Below are positions 24,145-34,710 of a DNA stretch of 64,000 nucleotides, in pieces (position 1 is the first letter of the stretch; each line of letters opens with the position of its first letter). Below the pieces are notes generated by a model. That model was not told the origin of the DNA. It searched no databases and saw nothing but the letters and a program-made list of their open reading frames with translations. This stretch comes from Streptomyces spinoverrucosus (GTDB lineage Bacteria > Actinomycetota > Actinomycetes > Streptomycetales > Streptomycetaceae). The stretch lies in NCBI RefSeq assembly GCF_015712165.1, contig NZ_JADPZX010000001.1, positions 5,964,001 through 6,028,000 of the forward strand, given 5' to 3'. The position numbers were made by a program, and so were the translations under genes.

Positions 24145-24828
24145 TCACTGCTCCCCGCCCGCCGCCAGGGCCCGCTCCACGCCCGGCTCCCGGGGCCCGA
24201 GGAACCGCGGATCGGGCTTGAAGACGACGTCCAGCGCGCCCTTTCCCGCCGCGAGGATCTCCCGGACACCCCCGTAGTACCAGGTCCCGTCGTGCCGCTC
24301 GTCCACGCCGACCCCGTACGACGTCACCCCCGCCGCCTCGCACAACGCGACCGCGCGCCGGATGTGGAAGCCCTGGCTGATCAGCACGGCCTCGTCGACC
24401 CCGAAGACCTTCCGGGCCCGCACACAGGAGTCCCAGGTGTCGAAGCCCGCGTAGTCGCTGACGATCCGGGCGTCCGGGACGCCGTTCCGGGTGAGATAGG
24501 CCCGCATGGCGTCCGGCTCGTCGTAGTCCTCGCGGCTGTTGTCACCGGTGACGAGCACCACCCTCACCCGCCCCGCGCGATACAGCTCGGCCGCCGCGTC
24601 GAGACGGTGGGCGAGATACGGCGACGGCTCGCCGTTCCACAGACCCGCACCGAAGACCACCGCGACGTCGGTACGGGGCGCGTCGGCGGCCGTGCGCAGC
24701 CGGTCGTCCGTGCTGACGTGCATCCACGTCGACGGCAACAGCGCGAGCACGCACCCCGCGAGCAGCGCCTGCACCAGCCGCCGCTGCCCGGTCCGGGTGC
24801 GCGGCAGCCGCGGCCGGCGGATCTTCAT
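24145..24828 (-). CDS. YdcF/SanA-family (DUF218) membrane-anchored protein
   Basis: About 227 residues from the ATG at 24828, with a GAGGG site; longer frames to 24936 lack one. A single N-terminal helix ([18 protein letters not shown]) anchors a DUF218 domain. Domain motifs are [50 protein letters not shown] and [19 protein letters not shown] (shown here in part). SanA proteins affect envelope permeability and vancomycin sensitivity at high temperature in enterobacteria; the biochemical activity is unknown. It is divergent from the chelatase gene at 25052. Confidence 0.85.
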   Translation of the reverse strand: MKIRRPRLPRTRTGQRRLVQALLAGCVLALLPSTWMHVSTDDRLRTAADAPRTDVAVVFGAGLWNGEPSPYLAHRLDAAAELYRAGRVRVVLVTGDNSREDYDEPDAMRAYLTRNGVPDARIVSDYAGFDTWDSCVRARKVFGVDEAVLISQGFHIRRAVALCEAAGVTSYGVGVDERHDGTWYYGGVREILAAGKGALDVVFKPDPRFLGPREPGVERALAAGGEQ

Positions 24829-25051
24829 GACGTCGCCCTCCCGATCGACTCCGACACGTCGGCGACACATCGGTTTCACCACAAAGAGACGCTCCGCACG
24901 GCCCCCGAGTTCCGTGACCACCATCACGTCGGCCACCGAAACCCCAGGTCACCCCACCTCACACACCCCGGGCCCCGCACGGTGAACCCGACGAAAACAC
25001 CCGTGACGCCCGCGCAACCGGTCGGCAACGTCGCGGCGCAACGATGGGTTC

Positions 25052-25834
25052 ATGACGGCGTTGCTCCCGCTTCACGACGAGTCCGACCACCGCCCCGGCT
25101 CCCCGGCGCTGGTCCTGGTGGCCCATGGCAGCCGCGACCCCCGCACCCTCGCCACGGTCCACACCCTCCTCGACCGGATCCGCGAGCTGCGCCCCGGCCT
25201 GCGCGTACACCTCGGCCACATCGAGCTGAACGAGCCCCTGCTGCCCGACACCCTCGCCGCCCTCGGCGACGACGAGGCGATCCTCGTACCGCTCCTGCTC
25301 AGCCGCGGCTACCACATCAAGCAGGACATCCCCGAGATGGCCGCCACCGCCCGGGCCCGCACGCGCGTCGCCGCCCCGCTCGGCCCGCACCCCCTCCTCG
25401 TGGAGACCCTGTACACCCGCCTGGCCGAGGCGGGCTGGCGCACCCCCACGACGGAGTCCGCACGCCGCTCGACCGCCGTGATCCTCGCCGCGGCCGGCTC
25501 CCGAGACCCCGACGCGGCAACGGACACCGGCCGCACGGCAACCCTGCTCGCCACCCGCCTGCGCGTCCCGGTCCTCCCGGCCTACGCGTCGGCCGCGTCC
25601 CCCACGGTCCCGGAGGCGATCCGCACACTCAGGTCCCAGGGCGTCCGGAACATCGCCCTGGCCTCGTACTTCACCGCCCCGGGCCGCTTCGCGAGGGAGT
25701 GCGCCGAGGCGACCCCGGGCATAGCGGCGGCCCCACTGGGCGCGCACCCCTTGATGGCGCGACTGCTCCTGCACCGCTACGACGAGACGGAGACGCGGGC
25801 ACCCTTGAAACCGGCGCTGGCTGTAGCTTCCTAG
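25052..25834 (+). CDS. Sirohydrochlorin chelatase (CbiX/SirB family)
   Basis: A 260-residue protein with two homologous chelatase halves. Half one has [18 protein letters not shown] and [17 protein letters not shown]; half two has [18 protein letters not shown] and [16 protein letters not shown]. The metal-binding His is in AHGSRD, and the second half has AAGSRD instead. It inserts Fe (or Co) into sirohydrochlorin to make siroheme, the cofactor of NirB encoded 12 kb away, so it fits the nitrate-assimilation context. No ribosome site is visible at the ATG; AACGAT 6 nt upstream could be a leaderless -10. Confidence 0.88.
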   Translation: MTALLPLHDESDHRPGSPALVLVAHGSRDPRTLATVHTLLDRIRELRPGLRVHLGHIELNEPLLPDTLAALGDDEAILVPLLLSRGYHIKQDIPEMAATARARTRVAAPLGPHPLLVETLYTRLAEAGWRTPTTESARRSTAVILAAAGSRDPDAATDTGRTATLLATRLRVPVLPAYASAASPTVPEAIRTLRSQGVRNIALASYFTAPGRFARECAEATPGIAAAPLGAHPLMARLLLHRYDETETRAPLKPALAVAS

Positions 25835-25846
25835 GGGCGCGGGGCT

Positions 25847-25903
25847 GTATCGATGTGCGGCTCCGCCGCGTGGGCGCGACCAGCCCCAGACAACCCGCAC
25901 CCG
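25847..25903 (+). repeat. Dispersed intergenic repeat, copy 1
   Basis: A roughly 57-bp element beginning GTATCGATGTGCGGC and centred on the palindrome GCGGCTCCGCCGC, followed by CGACCAGCCCC and CCCGCACCCG. A second copy in inverted orientation lies at 42380-42435. Similar elements are scattered between Streptomyces genes. Confidence 0.75.
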
Positions 25904-25953
25904 CCCCACAACATGGCCGACCAGACGCATACGCGAATGTCACCCCCTCCACG

Positions 25954-25959
25954 TACTGT
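25954..25959 (+). promoter_or_regulatory. Candidate -10 hexamer for leaderless dgt
   Basis: TACTGT lies 6 nt before the ATG at 25966 and there is no ribosome site. Confidence 0.45.
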
Positions 25960-25965
25960 CGAGCC

Positions 25966-27264
25966 ATGGAAGGCACCGCACAGCAGCCGCACGAGAACCA
26001 CATCCCACCCCCCGGCTACGACCCGACGTCAGTCGAACGCTGGGCCCCCGAGCCCGACAAACGCCCCGGCCGCACAGCCTTCCAACGCGACCGAGCCCGC
26101 ATCCTCCACTCCGCCGCCCTGAGAAGACTCTCCGGCAAAACCCAGGTCGTCACCCCCGGAGGAACCGGCGCGGCCTGGGACCCCAGCCCCCGCACCCGCC
26201 TCACCCACTCCCTCGAATGCGCCCAGGTCGGCCGCGAACTCGGCGCGGCCCTCGGCTGCGACCCCGACCTGGTCGAAGCCGCCTGCCTCTCGCACGACCT
26301 CGGCCACCCACCCTTCGGTCACAACGGCGAACAGGCCCTCAACGAATTCGCCGAGGACTGCGGCGGTTTCGAGGGCAACGCCCAGTCCCTGCGCCTCCTC
26401 ACCCGCATCGAGCCCAAACGCTTCACCCCCGAGGGCTCCGTCGGTCTCAACCTCACCCGCGCCGCCCTCGACGCCGCCACCAAGTACCCCTGGCCACGCG
26501 GCGCCCACCCCACCGCCCCGGACTCCGTGAAGTTCGGCGTCTACGAGGACGACCGCCCGGTGTTCGACTGGGCCCGCAAGGACGCCCCCGGCACCCGCAC
26601 CTGCTTCGAGGCCCAGGTCATGGACTGGTCCGACGACGTGGCGTACTCGGTGCACGACGTCGAGGACGGCCTGCACGCCGGCCACATCGACCCCAACTGC
26701 CTGCACGCGGAGCCGGAACGACAGGCGGTGTTCGAGGTCGCCATCGGCCGGTACGTCCCCGCCGACACCGACCCCGGCGAACTCGCCGCCGCCCTCGACC
26801 GGCTCCTCGACGAGGAGTGGTGGCCGCACGGCTACGACGGCACGGCCGTCGCCCAGGCCCGCCTCAAGGACGCCACCAGCCAGCTCATCGGCCGCTTCTG
26901 CCTGGCCGCCGAGGGCGCCACCAGGGAGGCGTACGGCGGCGGCCGGCTCACCAGATACGGCGCGGAACTCGTCGTACCGCGCGAGACCCGCATGGAGTGC
27001 GCGGTGCTGAAGGCGGTCGCCGACCGGTACGTCATGCAGCGCGCCGAACAGGCCCGGCTCCGCGCCGACCAGCGGGTCGTCGTCGCCGAACTGGCCGAGG
27101 CGCTCACCGCCCGCGCCCCGGACGGACTGGACCCGCAGTTCCGCGCGCTGTTCGACAGGGCCCCCGACGACCGGGCCCGCAAACGGGTGATCGTCGACCA
27201 GATCGCGTCCCTGACGGACGCCTCGGCACGGTCGCTTCACGTGAGGCTGACAGGTCACCTGTGA
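25966..27264 (+). CDS. dgt: Deoxyguanosine triphosphate triphosphohydrolase
   Basis: A 432-residue HD-domain hydrolase that converts dGTP (and other dNTPs in actinobacterial forms) to deoxynucleoside and triphosphate. The N-terminus has [20 protein letters not shown] and [14 protein letters not shown] (first HD-family His). [20 protein letters not shown] carries the metal-binding HD pair. [18 protein letters not shown] supplies the last Asp. The start at 25966 gives the expected N-terminus. dgt next to dnaG is a conserved actinobacterial arrangement. The C-terminus ends with the conserved [18 protein letters not shown]. Confidence 0.94.
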   Translation: MEGTAQQPHENHIPPPGYDPTSVERWAPEPDKRPGRTAFQRDRARILHSAALRRLSGKTQVVTPGGTGAAWDPSPRTRLTHSLECAQVGRELGAALGCDPDLVEAACLSHDLGHPPFGHNGEQALNEFAEDCGGFEGNAQSLRLLTRIEPKRFTPEGSVGLNLTRAALDAATKYPWPRGAHPTAPDSVKFGVYEDDRPVFDWARKDAPGTRTCFEAQVMDWSDDVAYSVHDVEDGLHAGHIDPNCLHAEPERQAVFEVAIGRYVPADTDPGELAAALDRLLDEEWWPHGYDGTAVAQARLKDATSQLIGRFCLAAEGATREAYGGGRLTRYGAELVVPRETRMECAVLKAVADRYVMQRAEQARLRADQRVVVAELAEALTARAPDGLDPQFRALFDRAPDDRARKRVIVDQIASLTDASARSLHVRLTGHL

Positions 27265-27422
27265 GACTGGCGCGACGCGGGTGACCCCATAAGGGTCCGA
27301 AGGTGACCCTGCGTGGCCTGATCGGGGCACTCCCTCTTCCCGCATCACGCTCCGTGCGGGACGCTCGCATATGGCGGGACGTTGAACTCGCACGGGGCGG
27401 CACGTTAACGAGGAGGCATCAA

Positions 27423-28688
27423 GTGGTCGACGCGGATCAGACGTTCGTGATCGTCGGAGGAGGGCTCGCCGGCGCCAAGGCGGCCGAGACGCTGCGGGCG
27501 GAGGGCTTCAGCGGCCGGGTGATACTGATCTGCGACGAACGCGACCACCCCTACGAGCGCCCGGCCCTGTCGAAGGGGTACCTGCTCGGCAAGGAGGAGC
27601 GCGACAGCCTCTTCGTGCACGAACCCGCCTGGTACGCGCGGAACGACATCGAGCTGCACCTCGGCCAGACCGTCGACGCGATCGACCGTACGGCGAAGAC
27701 GGTCCGCTTCGGCGAGGACGGCACCGTCGTCCGGTACGACAAACTGCTGCTGGCCACCGGTGCCGAGCCCCGCCGTCTGGACATCCCCGGCACCGACCTG
27801 GCCGGCGTCCACCACCTGCGCCGTCTCGCGCACTCCGATCGGCTGCGCGGCGTGCTGCACTCGCTGGGCCGGGACAACGGCCACATGGTGATCGCCGGCG
27901 CGGGCTGGATCGGCCTGGAGGTCGCGGCGGCGGCGCGGGAGTACGGCGCGGAGGTCACCGTCGTCGAGCCGGAGCCGACCCCGCTGCACGGGGTGCTCGG
28001 CCCCGAGCTGGGCGCCTTCTTCGCCGATCTGCACCGCGAGCACGGTGTCCGCTTCCGCTTCGGGGTCCGGCTGACGGAGATCGTCGGCCAGGACGGCGTG
28101 GTGCTGGCCGCCCGTACGGACGACGGCGAGGAGCACCCCGCCCACGACGTCCTCGCCGCGATCGGCGCCGCCCCCCGGATGGCGCTCGCGGAGGCGGCGG
28201 GCCTGGAAATCGCGGACCGGGCGCACGGCGGCGGGATCATGGTCGACGAGCATCTGCGCACCTCCGACCCCGACATCTACGCCACCGGTGACGTGGCCGC
28301 CTTCCCGCACGCCCTCTTCGACACCCGGATCCGCGTCGAACACTGGGCGAACGCGCTGAACGGCGGCCCGGCGGCGGCGAAGGCGATGCTGGGCTCGGAG
28401 ATGACGTACGACCGCGTGCCCTACTTCTTCTCCGACCAGTACGACCTGGGGATGGAGTACTCCGGCTGGGCGCCGCCGGGGTCGTACGACCAGGTGGTGC
28501 TGCGCGGGGACGCCGGGAAGCGGGAGTTCATCGCGTTCTGGCTGACGGAGGGCCGGGTGCTGGCCGGGATGAACGTGAACGTGTGGGATGTCACAGAGCC
28601 GATCCAGAACCTGGTCCGCTCGCGGACGCAGGTGGACACGGAGGCGCTTGCGGACCCGCACGTACCGCTCGAAAACCTCATCCCGTAG
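27423..28688 (+). CDS. FAD-dependent oxidoreductase, ferredoxin-reductase type
   Basis: A 421-residue protein starting at GTG 27423 after a perfect AGGAGG 6 nt upstream. It has an FAD motif (FVIVGGGLAGAKAAETLRA), an NAD motif (MVIAGAGWIGLEVAAAARE), DIYATGDVAAFPHALF for FAD and a C-terminal reductase dimer domain beginning near VPYFFSDQYDLGMEYSGW. Members pass electrons from NAD(P)H to ferredoxins or rubredoxins for P450s and dioxygenases. The partner is not adjacent. It lies in the conserved dgt-dnaG interval and may be co-transcribed with neither gene. Confidence 0.88.
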   Translation: MVDADQTFVIVGGGLAGAKAAETLRAEGFSGRVILICDERDHPYERPALSKGYLLGKEERDSLFVHEPAWYARNDIELHLGQTVDAIDRTAKTVRFGEDGTVVRYDKLLLATGAEPRRLDIPGTDLAGVHHLRRLAHSDRLRGVLHSLGRDNGHMVIAGAGWIGLEVAAAAREYGAEVTVVEPEPTPLHGVLGPELGAFFADLHREHGVRFRFGVRLTEIVGQDGVVLAARTDDGEEHPAHDVLAAIGAAPRMALAEAAGLEIADRAHGGGIMVDEHLRTSDPDIYATGDVAAFPHALFDTRIRVEHWANALNGGPAAAKAMLGSEMTYDRVPYFFSDQYDLGMEYSGWAPPGSYDQVVLRGDAGKREFIAFWLTEGRVLAGMNVNVWDVTEPIQNLVRSRTQVDTEALADPHVPLENLIP

Positions 28689-28694
28689 TCCCCG

Positions 28695-28700
28695 TAGAAT
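28695..28700 (+). promoter_or_regulatory. Strong -10 hexamer for leaderless dnaG
   Basis: TAGAAT lies 6 nt before the GTG at 28707, with no ribosome site between. The -35 region (around 28671) is a poor match. Confidence 0.5.
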
Positions 28701-28706
28701 TCACGC

Positions 28707-30605
28707 GTGGCAGGACGGATCAACGACGAGGACGTGAAGGCGGTACGGGACGCGGTCCCGATCGACGCCGTGGTGTCCGAGTACCTCCAGCTGCGGAACG
28801 CGGGCGGCGGCAACCTCAAGGGGCTGTGCCCGTTCCACGACGAGAAGTCGCCGTCCTTCCAGGTCAGCCCGAGCAAGGGACTCTTCCACTGCTTCGGCTG
28901 CCAGGAGGGCGGCGACACCATCACGTTCGTGATGAAGGTCGACCACCTCTCCTTCTCGGAGGCGGTCGAGCGGCTCGCCGCCCAGGCCGGTATCACCCTG
29001 CGCTACGAGGAGGGCGGCTACAACCCCGCCCACCAGCGCGGCGAACGCATCCGCCTGGTCGAGGCCCACAAGATCGCCGCCGAGTGGTACGCCGAGCAGC
29101 TCGCCACCAGCCCCGAGGCCGAGACCGGCCGGGTCTTCCTGGCCGAACGCGGCTTCGACCAGTCGGCCGCCGTCCACTTCGGCGTCGGCTACAGCCCGCA
29201 AGGCTGGGACCACCTCACGCGCTACCTCCGCGGCAAGGGCTTCACCGACAAGGAACTCCTGCTCTCCGGCCTCTCCCAGGAGGGCCGCCGCGGCCCCATC
29301 GACCGCTTCCGGGGCCGGCTGATGTGGCCGATCCGCGACATCGGCGGCGAGGTGGTCGGCTTCGGCGCCCGCAAGCTGTACGACGCGGACAACGGACCGA
29401 AGTACCTCAACACCCCCGAGACGGCCATCTACAAGAAGTCGCAGGTCCTGTACGGCATCGACCTCGCCAAGAAGGACATCGCCAAGGCGAGCCGCGCGGT
29501 CGTCGTCGAGGGCTACACGGACGTCATGGCCTGCCACCTCGCGGGAGTGACCACGGCCATCGCGACCTGCGGCACGGCCTTCGGCGGCGACCACATCAAG
29601 ATCCTGCGCCGACTCCTCATGGACAACGGCTCGGCCCGCGTGATCTTCACCTTCGACGGCGACGCGGCCGGCCAGAAGGCGGCACTGCGGGCCTTCGAGG
29701 ACGACCAGAAGTTCGCCGCCGAGACGTACATCGCGATCGCGCCGGACGGCATGGACCCCTGCGACCTGCGCCTGGCGAAGGGCGACGAGGCGGTCGCCGA
29801 CCTCGTCGAACCCCGCACGCCGCTCTTCGAGTTCGCGTTGCGCCAGATCGTGAGCCGCTACGACCTGGACACCCCGGCCGGCCGCGCGGCCGCGCTGGAC
29901 GAGGCGGCCCCGGTGGTCGCCCGCATCAAGAACAGCGGCGCCCAGCACGAGGTCGCCGTCCAGCTCGCCGGCATGCTCGGCATCCTGGACACGCAGTTCG
30001 TGGTCAAGCGGGTGGCACAGCTGGCCCGTTGGGCGCGCGAGCGGGGCGGCAAGGGCCCGGCGCCGACCCGCCCGCAGCAGACGTACGACGCTCCGGCCGC
30101 GCCCGTCCACTCCGGCCCGGCGCTGAACCTGCGCAACCCCGTCTACGCCACCGAACGGGAACTGCTCAAACTCGCCCTCCAGCGCCCCGAGTTGGTCTCC
30201 CCGGCCTTCGACGCGTACGGCATCGACGAGTTCACGGCCCCGCCCTACGCCGCCGTACGCCAGGCCGTCCTGGACGCGGGCGGCACCGAGTACGGCGTAC
30301 AGGACCCGCAGCAGTACCTGATCCGCGTCCGCGAGGCGGCTCCGGACGACACGGTCCGCGCGATGGTCACCGAACTCGCCGTCGAGGCGATCATGCGCCG
30401 CACGGTCGACGAGGCGTACGCGGGAGAGCAACTGGTCTGGGTCCGCCGCCGCGCCGTCGACCGCCGCATCCAGGACATCCAGAGCACCCTGACCCGCCTG
30501 GGCACGAACGGGGATCCGGCCCAACTGGCCGCCGTACAGAACGAACTCTGGGTCCTCCAGCAGTACGGCCAGGCGTTGCGGGAGCACGGCGCGGCAGCCT
30601 TGTGA
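28707..30605 (+). CDS. dnaG: DNA primase DnaG
   Basis: A 632-residue replication primase that lays RNA primers at the fork. The N-terminal zinc ribbon has ligands in LCPFHDEKSPSF and FHCFGCQEGG. The RNA-polymerase/TOPRIM core has VVVEGYTDVMACH, GGDHIKILRRL and FTFDGDAAGQKAALRAF (metal-binding Asp residues). The C-terminal region from about 450 (ERELLKLALQRPELV) is the DnaB-helicase interaction domain. The length is typical. It sits between dgt and hrdA as in other Streptomyces, but with a toxin-immunity pair now lying between dnaG and hrdA. Confidence 0.96.
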   Translation: MAGRINDEDVKAVRDAVPIDAVVSEYLQLRNAGGGNLKGLCPFHDEKSPSFQVSPSKGLFHCFGCQEGGDTITFVMKVDHLSFSEAVERLAAQAGITLRYEEGGYNPAHQRGERIRLVEAHKIAAEWYAEQLATSPEAETGRVFLAERGFDQSAAVHFGVGYSPQGWDHLTRYLRGKGFTDKELLLSGLSQEGRRGPIDRFRGRLMWPIRDIGGEVVGFGARKLYDADNGPKYLNTPETAIYKKSQVLYGIDLAKKDIAKASRAVVVEGYTDVMACHLAGVTTAIATCGTAFGGDHIKILRRLLMDNGSARVIFTFDGDAAGQKAALRAFEDDQKFAAETYIAIAPDGMDPCDLRLAKGDEAVADLVEPRTPLFEFALRQIVSRYDLDTPAGRAAALDEAAPVVARIKNSGAQHEVAVQLAGMLGILDTQFVVKRVAQLARWARERGGKGPAPTRPQQTYDAPAAPVHSGPALNLRNPVYATERELLKLALQRPELVSPAFDAYGIDEFTAPPYAAVRQAVLDAGGTEYGVQDPQQYLIRVREAAPDDTVRAMVTELAVEAIMRRTVDEAYAGEQLVWVRRRAVDRRIQDIQSTLTRLGTNGDPAQLAAVQNELWVLQQYGQALREHGAAAL

Positions 30606-30748
30606 CAGGCGCGCCGCATTCACGCGGATTACGCCCTGCCTTCCCCTGCACGATGTTTCTTCTCCGAAGTGCGTGGATCTGCCATTCACTGGCGTTCTCG
30701 TCAGTGGACAAGATCTGGAGAGTGGGATTTCATGACGCGGCCTGCGAG

Positions 30749-30776
30749 TTGACTGTGAAAGTCGGGCAGGCATCGT
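30749..30776 (+). promoter_or_regulatory. Candidate promoter of the polymorphic toxin gene
   Basis: TTGACT (30749-30754) and CATCGT (30771-30776) have a 16-bp spacer in a stretch visibly richer in A and T than the surrounding genes. Confidence 0.35.
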
Positions 30777-30810
30777 CAATCCGTTCACTCGGTACATGAG
30801 GAGACAGACG

Positions 30811-33800
30811 GTGAGTGCCAGATGGAGAGCCGCGCCCCTGTGGCGCGGCTTCATGGCCACCCTTATAGCACTGTTGATGGTCATGGGCGCCGACCCGCGT
30901 CCCGCGGCGGCGGCCGCCGAGGACGAACCGCCGTTCGACAGGGCGGACGTCGTGGAGGCGTGGAAGTACGGCGGCCCCGGTGTGAAGGAGGCCGCCGCGG
31001 CCGCTCTGCTGGGGTCCGACGAGGACATCCAGACCTTCATGACCACGGATTTGCCGAACGTCTGGGAGGACGACCTGCGGGTGCAGGTCGCCCAGGTCAT
31101 GGCGTTGGGCGGACCCGGCGTGCGGGCGGCCGCCAACACCGCGATGAGCGGGGGTGCCACGGAGCTGAAGGCGTTCCTGAACGACGGCTTCGTACCCGCC
31201 TACGAGGAGGATCTGCGGGTCGAGGTGGCCACGGTGATGGCCACCGGCGGTCCGGGCGTGAAAGCGGCGGGCAACACGGCGCTGAACGGCACAGCCGACG
31301 ACTGGGAGGCGTTCCTCCGCGACGGCCAGTACGCGGCTCGCGCGGACGACAACCGGGTGCAGGTCGCCCGCCTGCTCGGCACCGGCGGCAAGAACGTCAA
31401 GCTGCTGGCCGGACAGGCGCTGGACGGCACGAACGAGGACGTCGAGGAGTTCCTGGACCACGGCTGGGCGGTCGCCGCCGCGCGGGACCAGGAGACGCTG
31501 ACGGTCTCTCAGCTCGCGGTGCTGGCCGACACGGCGCAGAAGCGGGCCTCCCAGCTGACGGAGAAGGCGAAGGAAGAGGCGGCCAAGGCCGAGGCGGCGA
31601 CGAAGGCCGCCAAGGAGGCGGCGCTGGTCGCGGCGCAGGAAGCGCAGGCGGCGAAGGAGTCGGCGGGCAGGGCCGCGGCCGCGGCCTCCCGTGCGGCGGC
31701 GGCCGCCGACCGTGCGGCCCAGGCCGCCCGTACGGCCGTGGCGGCGGCCGCCGCGGCGAACGAGACGGCGCGGGTGGCGGCGACGGCCGCGGCTCAGGCG
31801 GCCTACGCCGCGAGCCAGGCCGGCGGGGCCGCCTCCGTGGCCCGGTCCGCGGCAGCGGCCGCCGCGGGTGACGCGGCTCAGGCATCGCAGGCCAGGCAGG
31901 CGGCGCAGAAGGCACGCGACGCGGCCAAGGGCGCCAAGAAGGCCGCGGACGCGGCCGACCAGGCGGGTATCGCGGCCGACAACGCGGCGAAGGCGGCGGG
32001 AGCCGCGGCCAGCGCGGGCCTGAACGCCGCCGCGGCGGCAGCCGCCGCAGCGGACGCCGACCGGTGGGCCGGGGAGGCCGGCGCGCAGAGCACGAAGGCC
32101 GCCGAGGCGGCGGCACGGGCCAAGCGGCTGGCGGACCAGGCGACCCGGGCGGCCGGCAGCGCCCAGGCCAACGCCAACCAGGCCGCGACCGCGGCCCGGC
32201 AGTCCCGGGACGCGGCCAACGAGGCGGCGGCGCACGCCGAGGCGGCCGCCACGGCGGCCGACAAGGCCGCCGACGAGGCGGGCAAGGCCGTCGACGCCGC
32301 CAAGGCGGCCACCGACGCGGCCAACGCGGCGACCGAGTCGGCGAACGACGCCCTGTCGGCGGCCGAGCGGGCGTCGGGCGTGATCGAGCTGGCCCGCAAG
32401 GCCGACGCGGAGCGGCTGGCCCAGCAGCAGGAGGAGGCCGTCCTCGCGGCCGAAGAGGCCAACGCCGTCTACGAGAAGAAGCGGGCCGAGGAGAAGTACG
32501 AGATCGGCCGGCTGCACGAGCTGGACGCCCGGACCAGGACGCTGCTCGCGGAGGCGGCGGCCGCTTCGGACCCGGCGGTCACCGCGGCCAAGGGCCGGCA
32601 GGCGGCCCTGAATCTGCTGGGCGGCGGCACCTGGGTGAGCGACGCCGCGGAGACGGCTCTGTCCGGCGACGACGCCGAGGTCGCCGAGTTCGTACGCACG
32701 CGGCTCGCGGTGGCCATGGAGCAGGACGACCGGGTCAGTGTCGCCCACATCGCCGCCACCACCGAGATCCCCGCGCAGCGGCAGGCCGCGCTTCAGGCGC
32801 TGGACCAGCCCGTCGAGCAGGTGCGGGAGTTCCTGCGGACCCGCGCCTACCCGGGCAAGGAGGACGACGACCGGGTCGCCGTGGCCAGGATCGCGGCCGC
32901 GGGCGGTCCGGGGGTGAAGGCCGCCGCGAGCGAGGCTCTCGACGGAACCGCCGAGGACGTCGCCGAGTTCCTGGAGACCGGGCAGTACCAGGCGCGTGAG
33001 GACGACGAGCGCGTCGCCGTCACCCAGGCCTTGGCCAACGGCGGCCCCGAAGTCAAGGCGGCCGCGCAGGCGGCACTGTCCGGCCCGCCGGACGGACTGC
33101 GCACCTTCCTGGAGCTCGGCCTGTACAAGGCGCGGCAGCGGGACGCCAACGCGGCCGCTCACATCGCCGAGGTCAACACACTCCTGCAGGCGGCCTACAA
33201 GTCGGCGTCGCTGGCCCAGAAGGACGCGGCACTGGCGCAGAAGCTGGCTGCCGAGGCCCGCAAGGACGCCGCCAAGGCCCTCGACTGGCGGGACAGGGCC
33301 CAAGAGGCCGCTGAACGGGCGAACGACTACGCCCAGCAAGCCGACTCCTCCGCCGACCAGGCGGCCCGGTCCGCGGAGGAAGCCGCCGCGTCGGCCCGCA
33401 CCGCCCGCAACGCGGCGGCCTCGGCCCAGAGCGCCGCTCAGTCCGCCGCACGCTCCGCCGAACGGGCCGAGCACTCCGCCGCCGTCGCCGGGAACTACGC
33501 CTACCAGGCGGGTGTCTCCGCCTACCAGGCCGGCGTCTCGGCGGAAGCCGCCGGCAAGGACGCCACCGCGGCCGCCGCTGCCGCCACGGACGCCATGCGG
33601 ATCGCGGCCGACAAGCTCGTGGCGGAGCTGAAGGCGCAGATCCAGCAGGAGGCTCAGGAGACCAGCAAGCCGCTGTCGGACGACGAGCTGCGCAGGTCGC
33701 TGGAGAAGCGGCTGGTCGAATACCGCAGCACGTACGTCATGGGCAACGAGGACTGGAAGTCCGGTGACGTGCTGCTCGTCTGCGGCGGTGACGGCGCCGG

Positions 33801-34710
33801 CGGCATGGGCTGCATCCAGAGCACCTACCTCGACCGCCTCATCGCCTGGTTCGTGGGCGCCGAGGAGATCGAGAAGTGCCTGTCCGGCAAGTCCGTCACC
33901 TGCCTGGACGACCTCGCCCTCAGCGCCCTGAAGCTCAAGTTCCTCAAGCGGTTGCCCTGCGGGAAGAGCAGTTTCGTCCCGGGCACCCGGGTGCTGCTCG
34001 CCGGGGGCGCCACCAAGGCCATCGAGGACGTCCGCGTCGGCGACCTGGTGGTCGCCACCGACCCCGAGACCGGGCGCACACAGGCCGAGCCGGTCGAGAA
34101 CACGATCACCAGTCGCGGGGCCAAGAACCTCGTGACGGTGTCGGTCCCCGCGACCGGGCCCGGGGCGACGGCGGCGGTCACCGCCACGGACAAGCACAAG
34201 TTCTGGGCGGCGGGCGCCGACCGGACGTGGCGCGAGGCGGGAGATCTCGCCCCTGGGACCCGACTGAGGACGGCCGAGGGCACCGAGGTGGCGGTCACCG
34301 CGGTGAGCTCCCGGGCGGTGCCGGACCAGCGGGTGCACAACCTGACGGTCGCCGAGCTGCACACGTACTACGTGATGGCGGGCGGCACACCGGTCCTGGC
34401 GCACAACGACAGGTGCCCCAACGGCCGGCTGTCGGACAAGCTGCCCAAGGGCATGACCAACGAGATCGCCGCGGCCTACGACCTCTACAAGCAGGGCCGG
34501 CTCGTGTCGCACGACGTCTACTCGGGGCGGGAGTGGCCGAAGTGGGCAGGGGCCAAGGAGTACGCGGTGCCCGGCGCGGGCAACGATCAGCGGATTCTGG
34601 TCAAGACCCTGCCGAACGGGGTCGAGATGATCGGCTGGACAGCGACCCATTACCAGAAGATCCAGCGCTTCACGGCCCCGCACTTCCCTGACTGGGGTTG
34701 GAAGAAGTAG
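30811..34710 (+). CDS. Polymorphic toxin: ALF repeats, alanine-rich helix, Hint domain, barnase/RNase Sa-like C-terminus
   Basis: A 1299-residue exported protein (GTG 30811, AGGAGA site 6 nt upstream). After a signal peptide come ALF repeats (pattern GGPGVKAAANTAL...FL..G), with one block at residues about 45-215 and another at about 600-770. Between and after them are two long alanine-rich coiled-coil-like stretches. From about residue 1052 there is a Hint autoprocessing domain (SFVPGTRVLLAGGATKAIED ... VHNLTVAELHTYYVMAG ... VLAHN). The last 100 residues resemble microbial ribonucleases: KEYAVPG (Glu1250), QRIL (Arg1261) and THYQKIQRF (His1280) line up with catalytic Glu, Arg and His of barnase/RNase Sa. 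A second barnase arginine (Arg83) appears replaced by Gly. The barstar-domain gene downstream supports RNase toxicity. Confidence 0.88.
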   Translation: MSARWRAAPLWRGFMATLIALLMVMGADPRPAAAAAEDEPPFDRADVVEAWKYGGPGVKEAAAAALLGSDEDIQTFMTTDLPNVWEDDLRVQVAQVMALGGPGVRAAANTAMSGGATELKAFLNDGFVPAYEEDLRVEVATVMATGGPGVKAAGNTALNGTADDWEAFLRDGQYAARADDNRVQVARLLGTGGKNVKLLAGQALDGTNEDVEEFLDHGWAVAAARDQETLTVSQLAVLADTAQKRASQLTEKAKEEAAKAEAATKAAKEAALVAAQEAQAAKESAGRAAAAASRAAAAADRAAQAARTAVAAAAAANETARVAATAAAQAAYAASQAGGAASVARSAAAAAAGDAAQASQARQAAQKARDAAKGAKKAADAADQAGIAADNAAKAAGAAASAGLNAAAAAAAAADADRWAGEAGAQSTKAAEAAARAKRLADQATRAAGSAQANANQAATAARQSRDAANEAAAHAEAAATAADKAADEAGKAVDAAKAATDAANAATESANDALSAAERASGVIELARKADAERLAQQQEEAVLAAEEANAVYEKKRAEEKYEIGRLHELDARTRTLLAEAAAASDPAVTAAKGRQAALNLLGGGTWVSDAAETALSGDDAEVAEFVRTRLAVAMEQDDRVSVAHIAATTEIPAQRQAALQALDQPVEQVREFLRTRAYPGKEDDDRVAVARIAAAGGPGVKAAASEALDGTAEDVAEFLETGQYQAREDDERVAVTQALANGGPEVKAAAQAALSGPPDGLRTFLELGLYKARQRDANAAAHIAEVNTLLQAAYKSASLAQKDAALAQKLAAEARKDAAKALDWRDRAQEAAERANDYAQQADSSADQAARSAEEAAASARTARNAAASAQSAAQSAARSAERAEHSAAVAGNYAYQAGVSAYQAGVSAEAAGKDATAAAAAATDAMRIAADKLVAELKAQIQQEAQETSKPLSDDELRRSLEKRLVEYRSTYVMGNEDWKSGDVLLVCGGDGAGGMGCIQSTYLDRLIAWFVGAEEIEKCLSGKSVTCLDDLALSALKLKFLKRLPCGKSSFVPGTRVLLAGGATKAIEDVRVGDLVVATDPETGRTQAEPVENTITSRGAKNLVTVSVPATGPGATAAVTATDKHKFWAAGADRTWREAGDLAPGTRLRTAEGTEVAVTAVSSRAVPDQRVHNLTVAELHTYYVMAGGTPVLAHNDRCPNGRLSDKLPKGMTNEIAAAYDLYKQGRLVSHDVYSGREWPKWAGAKEYAVPGAGNDQRILVKTLPNGVEMIGWTATHYQKIQRFTAPHFPDWGWKK

